Shown: piece after piece, positions 6,967-14,466 of the stretch
Numbering within the stretch: position 1 is the first letter of the stretch
How the letters are laid out: every line of letters begins with the position of its first letter
Assembly: GCF_037154085.1 (NCBI RefSeq)
Contig: NZ_JBANRM010000001.1
Span: forward strand, 930,001 to 994,000
DNA length: 64,000 nt
Source of the DNA: Andeanibacterium fulvum
GTDB taxonomy: Bacteria; Pseudomonadota; Alphaproteobacteria; Sphingomonadales; Sphingomonadaceae
Reading direction: 5' to 3'
Notes under the pieces: model-generated
The model's input: the letters and a program-made list of their open reading frames with translations, nothing else
The model's database searches: none
Told to the model about the DNA's origin: nothing
Translations under genes and position numbers: made by a program

Positions 6967-8367
6967 TTACGAATTGGGCGTCGCATGCTCCGCCACATAG
7001 GCGGCGATGGCATCATATTCGCCCGGCAGCTGGACATAGCGTTCTTCACGCTCGAACAGATCGCCAACGCGGGCGGGCAAGCCCGGACGCGTGCCGGTTG
7101 CCTGTTCCACAGCATCGGGGAACTTGGCCGGATGCGCAGTCGCCAGCGTCACCACGGGCACGGATTTATCCACCCCGGCATTGCGCGCGGCGTGCAGGCC
7201 AATGGCAGTGTGCGGATCGATGATCTCGGCGCAATGGTCCGCCGCCCAGCGCATCGCGGCCATGGTCTCGTCCCCATCGGCGCGGGCGCTGGTGAACAGG
7301 GCGGAAGCCCCTTCGCGCTGCGCATTGGTGAGGCGCATGGCCTTGCTTGCTTCAAAGCCGCGCATCTGCTCGGCAAGGGCCAGACCGTCGCGCCCGCCGC
7401 AATCGAACAGCAGGCGTTCGAAATTGGAGCTGACCTGAATATCCATCGAAGGCGCGGCAGTGGGCGTGACCGTTCCGGCCGAATAATCGCCTTCCGACAA
7501 TGCGCGGTGGAGAATGTCGTTCACATTGGTCGCCACGATCAGCCGTTCGATCGGCAGGCCCATCTTGGCCGCGACATAGCCCGCGAACACGTCCCCGAAA
7601 TTGCCGGTCGGCACGGAGAAGGCCACCTTGCGGTAAGGCGCGCCAAGCTGCACGCCGCAGGCGAAGTAATAGACCACCTGCGCCATCAGGCGCGCCCAGT
7701 TGATCGAGTTCACCGCCGCGATGTTGAACCGGCTGGTCATGGCAGTATCACCGAACATGCGCTTCACCATCGCCTGCGCATCGTCGAAGCTGCCTTCGAT
7801 GGCGATGTTATAGACATTGGGCGCCAGCACTGTGGTCATCTGGCGGCGCTGCACGTCGCTCACCCGGCCGCGCGGATGCAGCATGAAGATGTCGATGTTC
7901 TTGCGGTTCGCCACTGCGTCGATCGCGGCAGAGCCAGTGTCGCCCGAGGTCGCGCCAACGATGGTCAGCCGGTCTTCCCGGCGGGACAGGAAGGTTTCGA
8001 ACAGGCGGCCCAGCAATTGCAGCGCCACGTCCTTGAAGGCCAGCGTGGGGCCATGGAACAGTTCCAGAAGCCAGTGTTGTTCGTCAAACTGCTTGAGCGG
8101 CGTCACCGCGTCATGGGCGAAGGTGCCATAGGCGCTGCGGCACAGGCGCAGCAGTTCCTCATCCGTCAGGCTGCCCGCCACGAAAGGCTGCATCACCTTC
8201 ACTGCCAGTTCGGCATAGGGAAGCCCGGCCATCGCCGCGATTTCCGCCTCAGTGAAACGGGGCCATTCGGTGGGGACATAGAGCCCGCCATCCGAGGCCA
8301 GCCCGGCCAGAGTGACACCTTCGAAATCGAGCGCCGGCGCGCTGCCGCGAGTGGAGACGTAAAGCAT
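6967..8367 (-). CDS. thrC: Threonine synthase
   Basis: This PLP enzyme converts O-phospho-L-homoserine to L-threonine. The 466-residue protein begins MLYVSTRGSAPALDFEGV, which is the family N-terminus, so the ATG at 8367 is chosen over one ten codons upstream. The PLP lysine lies in GPTLAFKDVALQLL (K112). The glycine-rich phosphate loop is GATSGDTGSAAI. Length and the HPRGRVSDVQRRQM block fit the long, E. coli/yeast-like class. A promoter candidate about 230 bases upstream gives a long leader. Confidence 0.96.
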   Translation of the reverse strand: MLYVSTRGSAPALDFEGVTLAGLASDGGLYVPTEWPRFTEAEIAAMAGLPYAELAVKVMQPFVAGSLTDEELLRLCRSAYGTFAHDAVTPLKQFDEQHWLLELFHGPTLAFKDVALQLLGRLFETFLSRREDRLTIVGATSGDTGSAAIDAVANRKNIDIFMLHPRGRVSDVQRRQMTTVLAPNVYNIAIEGSFDDAQAMVKRMFGDTAMTSRFNIAAVNSINWARLMAQVVYYFACGVQLGAPYRKVAFSVPTGNFGDVFAGYVAAKMGLPIERLIVATNVNDILHRALSEGDYSAGTVTPTAAPSMDIQVSSNFERLLFDCGGRDGLALAEQMRGFEASKAMRLTNAQREGASALFTSARADGDETMAAMRWAADHCAEIIDPHTAIGLHAARNAGVDKSVPVVTLATAHPAKFPDAVEQATGTRPGLPARVGDLFEREERYVQLPGEYDAIAAYVAEHATPNS

Positions 8368-8597
8368 GGCGCGCGCCTTAATCGCACCGCCCGGCAAAGG
8401 AAACCCCGGATGGGCAGCGAGATGCTTTCAGGCGGCGCCGGGGCGGGCAGTGCAGGAGAGATGAAGACGCATCGCGAAGGTGACACGAAACGACCTGCGA
8501 AACTGCGTGACCTTTCCCGGAATTATCATTCAGGAACAATGACCTGCCGGGCATTTCGCGAATGAGTGTGTGACTTTTCATTCAGCTCCCCCTCACC

Positions 8598-8625
8598 CGG
8601 TTAAATCGCACTGCCAACGCGTCAA
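8598..8625 (-). promoter_or_regulatory. Candidate promoter of thrC
   Basis: On the minus strand TTGACG (8620-8625) is followed after 16 bases by TAACCG (8598-8603), the same form as the rplU and tRNA promoters in this window. Confidence 0.45.
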
Positions 8626-8730
8626 CTCAGCCACCGCGAAATCGGCTTGCAGGCGCCATGGCACAGATGGGGCCGTGTAGGAAAATGCTGCGTTACCAGC
8701 TTGGGCACGAACGCTGGCGAAAGATCCTGC

Positions 8731-8820
8731 CGTCATCCTGAACTTGTTTCAGGATCCATTTCTCGGGATCAGGCAAGGCACGAAAGGCCGAATGGATGCT
8801 GAGACAAGCTCAGCATGACG
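8731..8820. repeat. CATCCTGAACTTGTTTCAGGATC-type palindromic pair
   Basis: Two hairpins in opposite orientation: ATCCTGAA/TTCAGGAT near 8735 and ATGCTGAG/CTCAGCAT near 8796-8816, with CGTC and GACG at the outer ends. This repeat type is widespread in alphaproteobacterial intergenic regions. Confidence 0.8.
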
Positions 8821-8857
8821 GATGTGACAAGGCATGAGGTTCGTCACCCAAATGCGC

Positions 8858-9202
8858 CTACACCTCTTCCCCCACGCCCTCCCCTTCCAGCGCGCCCTTC
8901 AGCGCCAGCAGCCCCGCCGCCGCACTCGCTGCGTGAGGGCCGATCCAGCGCTGGTGAATCTGCTGGATAGGCATGGCATCGAGATGATTGAACCGTTCGC
9001 GCCCCTTGCGCACCGGCACGACCAGCCCGGCCTTCTCCAGCACCTTGAGGTGCTGCATCACCGTACAGCGATCCAGCTCGGCAAAGCAGGAGCAAAGCTG
9101 GCTGGTGGTGAGCGGGCGCAATTTCAGTTCGTCGCAGATCGCGCGCCGGGTGGCATTACCCAGGGCCTTGAAGACCGCGTCCATATTCCCATCGATTGAC
9201 AT
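8858..9202 (-). CDS. ArsR-family winged-helix repressor
   Basis: A 114-residue protein with one winged-helix domain: FKALGNATRRAICDELKLRPLT (helices 1-2) and the recognition helix DRCTVMQHLKVLEKAGLV. There is no metal-binding CxC motif of the arsenic type. It is divergent from an SRPBCC protein gene with only 49 bases between them. A perfect inverted repeat covers the start codon and is the likely operator for both genes. The usual model for this ArsR-SRPBCC pairing is that the SRPBCC protein binds a hydrophobic ligand; the ligand here is unknown. Confidence 0.88.
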   Translation of the reverse strand: MSIDGNMDAVFKALGNATRRAICDELKLRPLTTSQLCSCFAELDRCTVMQHLKVLEKAGLVVPVRKGRERFNHLDAMPIQQIHQRWIGPHAASAAAGLLALKGALEGEGVGEEV

Positions 9203-9219
9203 GTTATATTTTTATAACA
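9202..9219. promoter_or_regulatory. Likely ArsR operator
   Basis: Perfect 7-bp inverted repeat TGTTATA-TTTT-TATAACA. It begins at the first base of the ArsR start codon and lies 33 bases before the divergent SRPBCC start. Its AT-rich sequence stands out in this GC-rich region. Confidence 0.6.
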
Positions 9220-9251
9220 TAATCGAGCGCGACTCAAGAGAGGATGGCGCA

Positions 9252-9734
9252 ATGGAACTGAAATTCAGGGTATCGGCGCGGATCGCGCGGCCAGTGCACG
9301 AAGTGTTCGAAGCCGTGGCCGATCCGGAGAAGCTGTCAGGCTACTTCACCACAGGCGGCGCCAAGGGCCGTTTGGAAACCGGCGCCACCGTGATGTGGGA
9401 CTTTCACGATTTTCCCGGCGCCTTCCCGGTGCATGTGGTGGAAGTGGTGCCTGACAAGCGCATCGTGCTGCGCTGGGCCGCGAATGAGGCCACGCCAGAG
9501 GATGGCGATGCTGCCGTGGATGGCCGCGCGGAATATGAAACCACCGTCACCATGGAATTCCGCCCGCTCGAAGACGGGCGCACCCTGGTGGAAGTGGCCG
9601 AGGAAGGCTGGCGCGAAACGCCAGGCGGCCTGCGCGGCTCCTACGGCAATTGCCACGGCTGGACCCAGATGCTCTGCGCGCTGAAGGTGTGGATCGAGCA
9701 TGGGATCAATTTGCGGGAGGGGATGTATAAGTAG
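9252..9734 (+). CDS. SRPBCC (START/AHSA1-like) domain protein
   Basis: A 160-residue single-domain protein of the Bet v 1-like/AHSA1 type. Visible features are the N-terminal strand VSARIARPVHEVFEAVADPEKLSGYF, the central GATVMWDFHDFPGAFPVHVVEV, and the C-terminal helix starting GWTQMLCALKVWIEHG. Such folds hold hydrophobic ligands in a deep cavity or act as Hsp90 co-activators in eukaryotes. Ribosome site GAGAGGATGG precedes the ATG at 9252. It is divergent from an ArsR gene and probably controlled by it. Confidence 0.88.
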   Translation: MELKFRVSARIARPVHEVFEAVADPEKLSGYFTTGGAKGRLETGATVMWDFHDFPGAFPVHVVEVVPDKRIVLRWAANEATPEDGDAAVDGRAEYETTVTMEFRPLEDGRTLVEVAEEGWRETPGGLRGSYGNCHGWTQMLCALKVWIEHGINLREGMYK

Positions 9735-9746
9735 GCTGGCGACAAG

Positions 9747-9896
9747 CCCCCTCTCCAACTTCGGCTAGCGAGCAAGCTCGCGAGCCTGCGTATCCTCTCC
9801 CGCAAGGGGAGAGGAGTTTAGCGCCCCTCCTCTCCCCTTGCGGGAGAGGATAACGCAGCTTGGCCGCACGGCGGACTAGCGGAGCTTGGAGAGGGG
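9747..9896. repeat. Long inverted repeat between convergent SRPBCC genes
   Basis: Left arm CCCCTCTCCAA... with CCTCTCCCGCAAGGGGAGAGG at 9793-9813 and right arm CCTCTCCCCTTGCGGGAGAGG at 9829-9849 ending in TTGGAGAGGGG (9886-9896). The two arms are copies of one repeat unit placed head to head. A third copy lies at 53673-53739. Confidence 0.85.
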
Positions 9897-9905
9897 TATT
9901 CCCCC

Positions 9906-10373
9906 TCACCACTCCGCAGCCAATTTCCCCAACTGCTCGATCACCGTCCCCCAGCCATCGGCAAAGCCGAGATCGGAATGGCGCGCGGCATCTTCGGGTG
10001 TCTTGTGCATTACCCGCGCGGCATAGCGCGTGCCGCCATCCTCGGGCGTGAGTGTGACGATTGCGGTGAGGCCCAGCCACGGCTCTATCGGCCGCCAGCC
10101 CTCGCCGAGCATGGTAGTGAAGACCAGCCTTTCGCCCGGCACCACTTCGAGGAAGCAGGCCTCCATATGCGGCTGCCATTCGCCGCCCGGCTCGCGCATC
10201 ACTGTCTCGAACCCGCCGCCGGGGCGGAGGTCGTGCTTGATGGAGCGGCATTCCATCGGCTGGGGAATCCACCAGCGGTCGAAATGCTCGGCTTCGGCCC
10301 AGCCCTTCCATACGGCAGCGGGCGGCGCCTTGATCAGGCGGGAGATGGCGAGATCGGCTTGTAAGGCGCTCAC
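9906..10373 (-). CDS. SRPBCC (AHSA1-like) domain protein
   Basis: A 155-residue Bet v 1-like protein: LAISRLIKAPPAAVWKGWAE at the N-terminus, FDRWWIPQPMEC, then a GGFETVMREPGGE hairpin and a C-terminal helix WGTVIEQLGKLAAEW. The start is GTG at 10373, which overlaps the stop codon of the upstream ArsR gene (GTGA), so the two are translationally coupled. It is a second, separate ArsR-SRPBCC module, in operon form, whereas the module at 8858-9734 is divergent. The ligand or partner is unknown. Confidence 0.87.
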   Translation of the reverse strand: MSALQADLAISRLIKAPPAAVWKGWAEAEHFDRWWIPQPMECRSIKHDLRPGGGFETVMREPGGEWQPHMEACFLEVVPGERLVFTTMLGEGWRPIEPWLGLTAIVTLTPEDGGTRYAARVMHKTPEDAARHSDLGFADGWGTVIEQLGKLAAEW

Positions 10374-10726
10374 GAGTGCTCCTCCCCGGCGATATGGGTT
10401 TCGGCATAGGCGGCCAGCCTGTCGGTGCGGGCTTCCCAGATCTTGCGCTGGGCAGTGAGCCATTCTTCCGTCGCGCGCAGCCGGTCCGGCAGCATGTGGC
10501 AAGTGCGCACCCGGCCCTTCTTCTCCGACGCTATCCACCCGCTCTCCTCCAGCACGCGAAGATGCTTGAGGAAGGCAGGCAGGCCCATGGCGAAAGGCCG
10601 GGAAAGTTCGGCGACCGGGGCAGGCCCTTCCATCAGGCGGCCGATCACCGCGCGGCGCGTGGGGTCGGCCAGGGCATGGAACGCCAGATCGAGGGATGAA
10701 GTATTGTTTTCCATATGGTGAACCAT
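10370..10726 (-). CDS. ArsR-family winged-helix repressor
   Basis: A 118-residue winged-helix protein with the typical opening LAFHALADPTRRAVIGRL, a recognition helix FLKHLRVLEESGWIASE, and the wing KKGRVRTCHM. It belongs to the ArsR subgroup that is coupled to SRPBCC genes and lacks metal-binding cysteines. The start is uncertain between ATG 10726 and ATG 10714, and neither has a clear ribosome site. An inverted repeat TATGGT-GA-ACCATA (10714-10727) covers both starts and is a probable autoregulatory operator. Confidence 0.85.
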   Translation of the reverse strand: MVHHMENNTSSLDLAFHALADPTRRAVIGRLMEGPAPVAELSRPFAMGLPAFLKHLRVLEESGWIASEKKGRVRTCHMLPDRLRATEEWLTAQRKIWEARTDRLAAYAETHIAGEEHS

Positions 10727-10727
10727 A
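10714..10727. promoter_or_regulatory. Candidate operator over the second ArsR start
   Basis: Inverted repeat TATGGT-GA-ACCATA. On the minus strand TTTGCC lies 18 bases before its TATGGT, so the repeat may overlap a -10 element and give a very short or absent leader. Confidence 0.4.
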
Positions 10728-10766
10728 CGGATCAGTTTACCGATTGGCAAACTATTTTATCGAACC

Positions 10767-11351
10767 CTATTTGCCCCGTAACCGCCTGCGCAGCGCAATG
10801 GCGTAGATCACCAGCGCCGTGACGGCGAAGAAGAACCACTGCCCGGCATAGGCCATGTGATTGTTGGGCAGGTCGGCCGGATCGGGCGCGGCATTGGCCT
10901 GCAGCCCCGCCAGCGGCGGCGATGCGATCAGGCGGGCCTCGCCATCGCGGCCCGGCCCGATGATTCCCTGCACTTCGCCGCCGGCCCATTGCACCCGCTC
11001 TTGCGGGCTGGCGGACCAGCCAAGCACGACATCGGCTTCCCCCGCGCCGGGAATCGCGCAGCGGGCGACCTGCGCCCAGCCCGTTTCGCCCGCCTGATTA
11101 TGGCCGGCCGCGGCGTCGAGCGAGATAACCCGGGCGCATTGGACAGTGGAATGGCGATAGAGGACGCCCTCCACCTCTGCCTTGCCCTTCGGCCATTCGG
11201 CCAGCGAGGACATGGTGAGCGCCTGCCGGTAATGCGCCAGCAGCGATTCCTTCCAGCTGGCGCGCTGCAATTGCCACACGCCCAGCCCCACCATGGTGGC
11301 GACGGCGAGTAATACGACGACGGTCGCAAAAATCGGGATGCGACGGGTCAC
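10767..11351 (-). CDS. SURF1-family cytochrome oxidase assembly protein
   Basis: SURF1 (Shy1) proteins help insert heme a into subunit I of aa3 oxidases. The 194-residue protein has two membrane segments, at about residues 6-25 and 167-187, with a periplasmic domain between. The family signature GLGVWQLQRASWKESLL directly follows the first segment, and the second ends in a basic tail (RRRLRGK). The GTG start at 11351 overlaps the stop of the DUF983 gene (GTGA). Its place at the end of the oxidase operon agrees with the role. Confidence 0.9.
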   Translation of the reverse strand: MTRRIPIFATVVVLLAVATMVGLGVWQLQRASWKESLLAHYRQALTMSSLAEWPKGKAEVEGVLYRHSTVQCARVISLDAAAGHNQAGETGWAQVARCAIPGAGEADVVLGWSASPQERVQWAGGEVQGIIGPGRDGEARLIASPPLAGLQANAAPDPADLPNNHMAYAGQWFFFAVTALVIYAIALRRRLRGK

Positions 11352-11800
11352 TCGGCCCCATCCTGCGCGGATTGGCCGCCAGCAGCACCGCCCACGTCGC
11401 CTCCCCTGTCGTCGCCGACGTCGCTACCGGTGACTTCCTTCGCCTTGCGCCAATATTCCGCCTGCAGCAGCCAAGCCTTGCTGACGCGCAAGCCCCAGAG
11501 AGTCGATCCGGCGATGACCGGAATCCAGATCAGCGCATGAACCCAGAAGGGCGGATGGACGGAGAATTCCAGCCACAGCGCCAGGATCACCACCAGCGCG
11601 CCGATGATCAGGGTTAGGAAGGCGGCCGGTCCGTCACCCACGTTGAACTGGGCGAAATCGAGATCGCAGCTGGTGCAGCGCGGCGCGAAGCGGGCAGGCC
11701 CGCCGAACAGCGTCTTCGCTCCGCATCTGGGGCAAAGACCAAGAAGGGCAGCCTGCACTGCGGCGGGCTGCCCTTCCTTGATAGATTCGGGTTGGTTCAC
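11348..11800 (-). CDS. DUF983 zinc-ribbon membrane protein
   Basis: A 150-residue protein with a CxxC...CxxC zinc ribbon (C23, C26, C42, C45) followed by two hydrophobic helices at about residues 60-105, the layout of DUF983. These genes often sit beside ctaE and SURF1 in alphaproteobacteria, so a role in oxidase assembly is suspected but not proven. The GTG at 11800 (VNQPESIKEG) is chosen; it lies 11 bases after the ctaE stop. An upstream start would overlap ctaE. Confidence 0.82.
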   Translation of the reverse strand: MNQPESIKEGQPAAVQAALLGLCPRCGAKTLFGGPARFAPRCTSCDLDFAQFNVGDGPAAFLTLIIGALVVILALWLEFSVHPPFWVHALIWIPVIAGSTLWGLRVSKAWLLQAEYWRKAKEVTGSDVGDDRGGDVGGAAGGQSAQDGAE

Positions 11801-11811
11801 CTCGGGGCCGA

Positions 11812-12633
11812 TCAGTGGATCGGTGCACCCCAGCCGCCCCAGATGTAGACGACCACGAAGAGGAACAGCCACACCACGTCGACGAAGTGCCAGTACCAGG
11901 CAGCCGCTTCGAAGCCGAAATGCTCCTTGGCGGTAAAATCGCCCTTATAGGAACGCACGAGGCAGACGATCAGGAAGATCGTGCCGACCAGCACATGGAA
12001 ACCGTGGAAGCCGGTCGCCATGTAGAAGGCCGAGCTGTAGGTGTTGCCACCGAAGGCGAACGGCGCATGCATATATTCATAGGCCTGGATGCAGCTGAAC
12101 AGCACGCCCAGGAGAATGGTGAGCCACAGGCCCTTCTTGAGCGAAGCGCGATCGCCGTGGATCAGCGAGTGGTGCGCCCAGGTAACCGTCGTGCCCGAGC
12201 AGAGCAGGATCAGCGTGTTGAGCAGCGGCAGGGCGAACGGGTCCATCACGGCCTCGATCGCCTTGGGCGGGAACTGCCCACCTACAACCTCGGTAAGCGC
12301 GTTGGGGAACAGCGCGAAATCGAACCAGCTCCAGAACCAGCCGACGAAGAACATCACTTCTGAAGCGATGAACAGAATCATGCCGTAACGCAGATGCAGC
12401 TGCACCACCGGAGTGTGGTGACCCTCGCGGCCTTCCTTGATGATGTTGGAAAACCAGCTGAAGAAAGTGGCGATCAGGCCGGCGAGCCCCAGTCCGACAA
12501 CCAGATGGCCGCCAGCCATCTCGTGCATGAACATCACCATGCCGGTGGTGAACACAAGCGCCGAGAACGAGCCGGTCAGCGGCCAGATATCGGGGGGAAG
12601 GATATGGTAATCGTGGTTCTTCGTGCCGGCCAT
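11812..12633 (-). CDS. ctaE: Cytochrome c oxidase subunit III
   Basis: A 273-residue seven-helix subunit of the aa3-type oxidase. It has the usual start HDYHILPPDIWPL, the HHTPVVQLHLRYGM segment and the late signature GFHGFHVLVGTIFL. Subunit III binds lipid and stabilises proton uptake by subunit I. It follows ctaG after about 100 bases with no obvious terminator, so the genes are probably cotranscribed. Confidence 0.97.
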   Translation of the reverse strand: MAGTKNHDYHILPPDIWPLTGSFSALVFTTGMVMFMHEMAGGHLVVGLGLAGLIATFFSWFSNIIKEGREGHHTPVVQLHLRYGMILFIASEVMFFVGWFWSWFDFALFPNALTEVVGGQFPPKAIEAVMDPFALPLLNTLILLCSGTTVTWAHHSLIHGDRASLKKGLWLTILLGVLFSCIQAYEYMHAPFAFGGNTYSSAFYMATGFHGFHVLVGTIFLIVCLVRSYKGDFTAKEHFGFEAAAWYWHFVDVVWLFLFVVVYIWGGWGAPIH

Positions 12634-12732
12634 GGATTGCTTCCTGGTTGGTCTTGCGTGGCGCCCCTGACAGAGCCTTGTGAGCGCCCCTTAATCTGCT
12701 GATCGCGTGTGGTCCAGAGCTTAGGTCGTATC

Positions 12733-13299
12733 CTAGGAGCCCGGATCGTCTTGCTTGTGGAATGTGTAGCTCAGGGTGATCTGTTCGACGCCCTTCGCAT
12801 TCTCGTCCTTGAGGATGGCGGGATCGACGTAATAGGTCACCGGCATCCGGACTTCCTCGCCCGGCTGCAACGTCTGCTCGGTGAAGCAGAAGCACTGGAT
12901 CTTGTTGAAATAGGGCGCCGCCTGTTCGGGCTCGACATTGTAGCTTGCCTGCCCGGTCACCGGCTTGTCCGAATTGTTGCGGGCAATGAAGAACGCGATC
13001 TTGCGCTCACCCAGCTGGGCGGTTTCCGTCACCTGCTCCGGCTTGAACTGCCACGGCACGTCAGGCGCGATATTGCCGTCGAAACGGACAGAGATCGTCT
13101 CGCCCGTGGCGTTGACCGCCGCCGCCTTGGCCTCGCTCGCGATCTGCGGCGTGCCGCCGAAGCCGGTCACCTGGCAGAAGATGCGGTAAAGCGGGACCGA
13201 GGCATAGCCCAGCCCCAGCATGGCCACGGCCAGCGAAAAGGCCATGAAGCCGACCTTGCGGTTCTTCCGCCGTGCCGCATCATGCCCGACGCTGGTCAT
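12733..13299 (-). CDS. ctaG: Cytochrome c oxidase assembly protein CtaG/COX11
   Basis: COX11 delivers copper to the CuB site of subunit I. The 188-residue protein has one N-terminal membrane anchor (about residues 17-36) and a periplasmic beta domain with the copper-binding CFCF motif (C136, C138), followed by the conserved PGEEVRMPVTYYVDP. The conserved Cys after the membrane helix (IFCQVTGFGG, C42) is also present. The start codon overlaps the stop of the 45-residue protein (ATGA). Confidence 0.95.
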   Translation of the reverse strand: MTSVGHDAARRKNRKVGFMAFSLAVAMLGLGYASVPLYRIFCQVTGFGGTPQIASEAKAAAVNATGETISVRFDGNIAPDVPWQFKPEQVTETAQLGERKIAFFIARNNSDKPVTGQASYNVEPEQAAPYFNKIQCFCFTEQTLQPGEEVRMPVTYYVDPAILKDENAKGVEQITLSYTFHKQDDPGS

Positions 13300-13433
13300 T
13301 GCGCGCCTCCGATCCGAACGATGGTGATGAAGAAGAACAGCACCACGAAACCCACCAGCAGGCCCGCAACCACGAGGTTGCGCCCCTTGCGGCGACGGGT
13401 GAATTCGGCCTGTTCTTCGGGCGTCATGGTCAT
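13296..13433 (-). CDS. 45-residue membrane protein in the oxidase operon
   Basis: A very short gene whose ATG (13433) overlaps the ctaB stop codon and whose stop overlaps the ctaG start, so three genes are translationally coupled. The product starts MTMTPEEQAEFTRRRKGRN and has one membrane helix (about residues 20-41, rich in Val, Leu and Phe), with the charged N-terminus inside the cell. Small proteins occur at this place between heme o synthase and COX11 in many alphaproteobacteria. A role in oxidase assembly is inferred from position only. Confidence 0.8.
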   Translation of the reverse strand: MTMTPEEQAEFTRRRKGRNLVVAGLLVGFVVLFFFITIVRIGGAQ

Positions 13434-14350
13434 CAGATTAGTCCCTGCACGGAAAGCAGCCGGTCCGCAACCAGAGCCGCGAACAGCGCAAAAAGATAGA
13501 ATACGGAAAAGGCGAAAAGCCGTTTTTCGGGCTTCATCGCATCCTCCTCGCCCATGCGCTGGCGGAAGGCCACCGGGAAGGACAAGGCAAGGAACACGGC
13601 CGAAAGCACCAGCGCCGCAATACCGTAGAGCGCCCCGGTCCCGCCGATGAACCACGGCGTGGCGGACAGCGGCAGCAGCAGCACGCTATAGGCCAGGATC
13701 TGCTTGCGCGTGGAAGCCTCGCCCGCGACCACCGGCATCATCGGAATGCCGACCTTGGCGTAATCGGACTTCACGAACAGCGCGAGCGCCCAGAAATGCG
13801 GCGGGGTCCAGAAGAAGATGATCGCGAAGAGCAGCACCGGCATCAGCGTGATCTCGCCAGTCACGGCCACCCAGCCGATCAGCGGCGGAAAGGCCCCTGC
13901 CCCGCCGCCGATCACGATGTTCTGCGGCGTGCGCGGCTTGAGCCAGATGGTGTAGATCACGGCGTAATAGACGACCGAAGCGGCAAGGATCGCCCCGGCG
14001 AGCCAGCCCACTGCCAGCCCCATGATCAGCACGGCTGCCACTGACAGGCCGACGCCGAAATCGCGAGCGGAAGTGGGGTCCATCTTGCCCTGCGGGAGCG
14101 GTCGGCGCGCAGTGCGCTTCATGCCCGCATCGATATCGGCTTCCCACCACTGGTTGAGCGCACCTGCCCCGCCCGCGGCCATGGCAATGCACAGCACGGC
14201 AGTGAAGCCCAGCACGGGGTGGATATGGCCCGGCGCAGCAAGCAGGCCGCACAGGCCGGTGAACACCACCAGACTCATGACGCGCGGCTTGGTCAGCGCG
14301 AAGAAGTCGCGCCAGTCGGCCGGGAGCTGGGTTGCAGTGGTGGTCGTCAT
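13433..14350 (-). CDS. ctaB: Heme o synthase (protoheme farnesyltransferase)
   Basis: CtaB adds a farnesyl group to heme b to make heme o, the precursor of heme a. The 305-residue UbiA-type membrane protein has the first Asp-rich motif NQWWEADIDAGMKRT (66-80) and several membrane helices. The N-terminal DFFALTKPRVM block is typical for the family. Heme a synthase (CtaA) is not in the window. It lies 116 bases after ctaD, and the spacer has a GGGGCGC/GCGCCCC hairpin. Confidence 0.96.
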   Translation of the reverse strand: MTTTTATQLPADWRDFFALTKPRVMSLVVFTGLCGLLAAPGHIHPVLGFTAVLCIAMAAGGAGALNQWWEADIDAGMKRTARRPLPQGKMDPTSARDFGVGLSVAAVLIMGLAVGWLAGAILAASVVYYAVIYTIWLKPRTPQNIVIGGGAGAFPPLIGWVAVTGEITLMPVLLFAIIFFWTPPHFWALALFVKSDYAKVGIPMMPVVAGEASTRKQILAYSVLLLPLSATPWFIGGTGALYGIAALVLSAVFLALSFPVAFRQRMGEEDAMKPEKRLFAFSVFYLFALFAALVADRLLSVQGLI

Positions 14351-14387
14351 ACGTCTTTCAGCGCGGCCTGGCCGCTTGTTACAAGGA

Positions 14388-14412
14388 GGGGCGCACCGTT
14401 GCGGCGCGCCCC
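14388..14412. promoter_or_regulatory. Hairpin in the ctaD-ctaB spacer
   Basis: Perfect 7-bp arms GGGGCGC (14388-14394) and GCGCCCC (14406-14412) with an 11-base loop. It has no T-run on either strand, so a partial attenuator or an RNA-stability element is more likely than a full terminator. Confidence 0.4.
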
Positions 14413-14466
14413 ACCCTATTTACCGTCAGTCGGCCTGGCGGGCGCCTGCCCTGCCGTTGGCCCCTA

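Larger units (their letters stand above)
8368..8857. other. Intergenic region upstream of thrC
   Basis: About 490 bases with no convincing gene on either strand. It holds the thrC promoter candidate (8598-8625), a leader of some 220 bases with no RNA motif that was recognised, and a palindromic repeat pair (8731-8820). Confidence 0.6.

Noticed and set aside
8378..8581. 67-codon open frame upstream of thrC
   Set aside because: No recognisable sequence features; it overlaps the presumed thrC leader and lacks a ribosome site.
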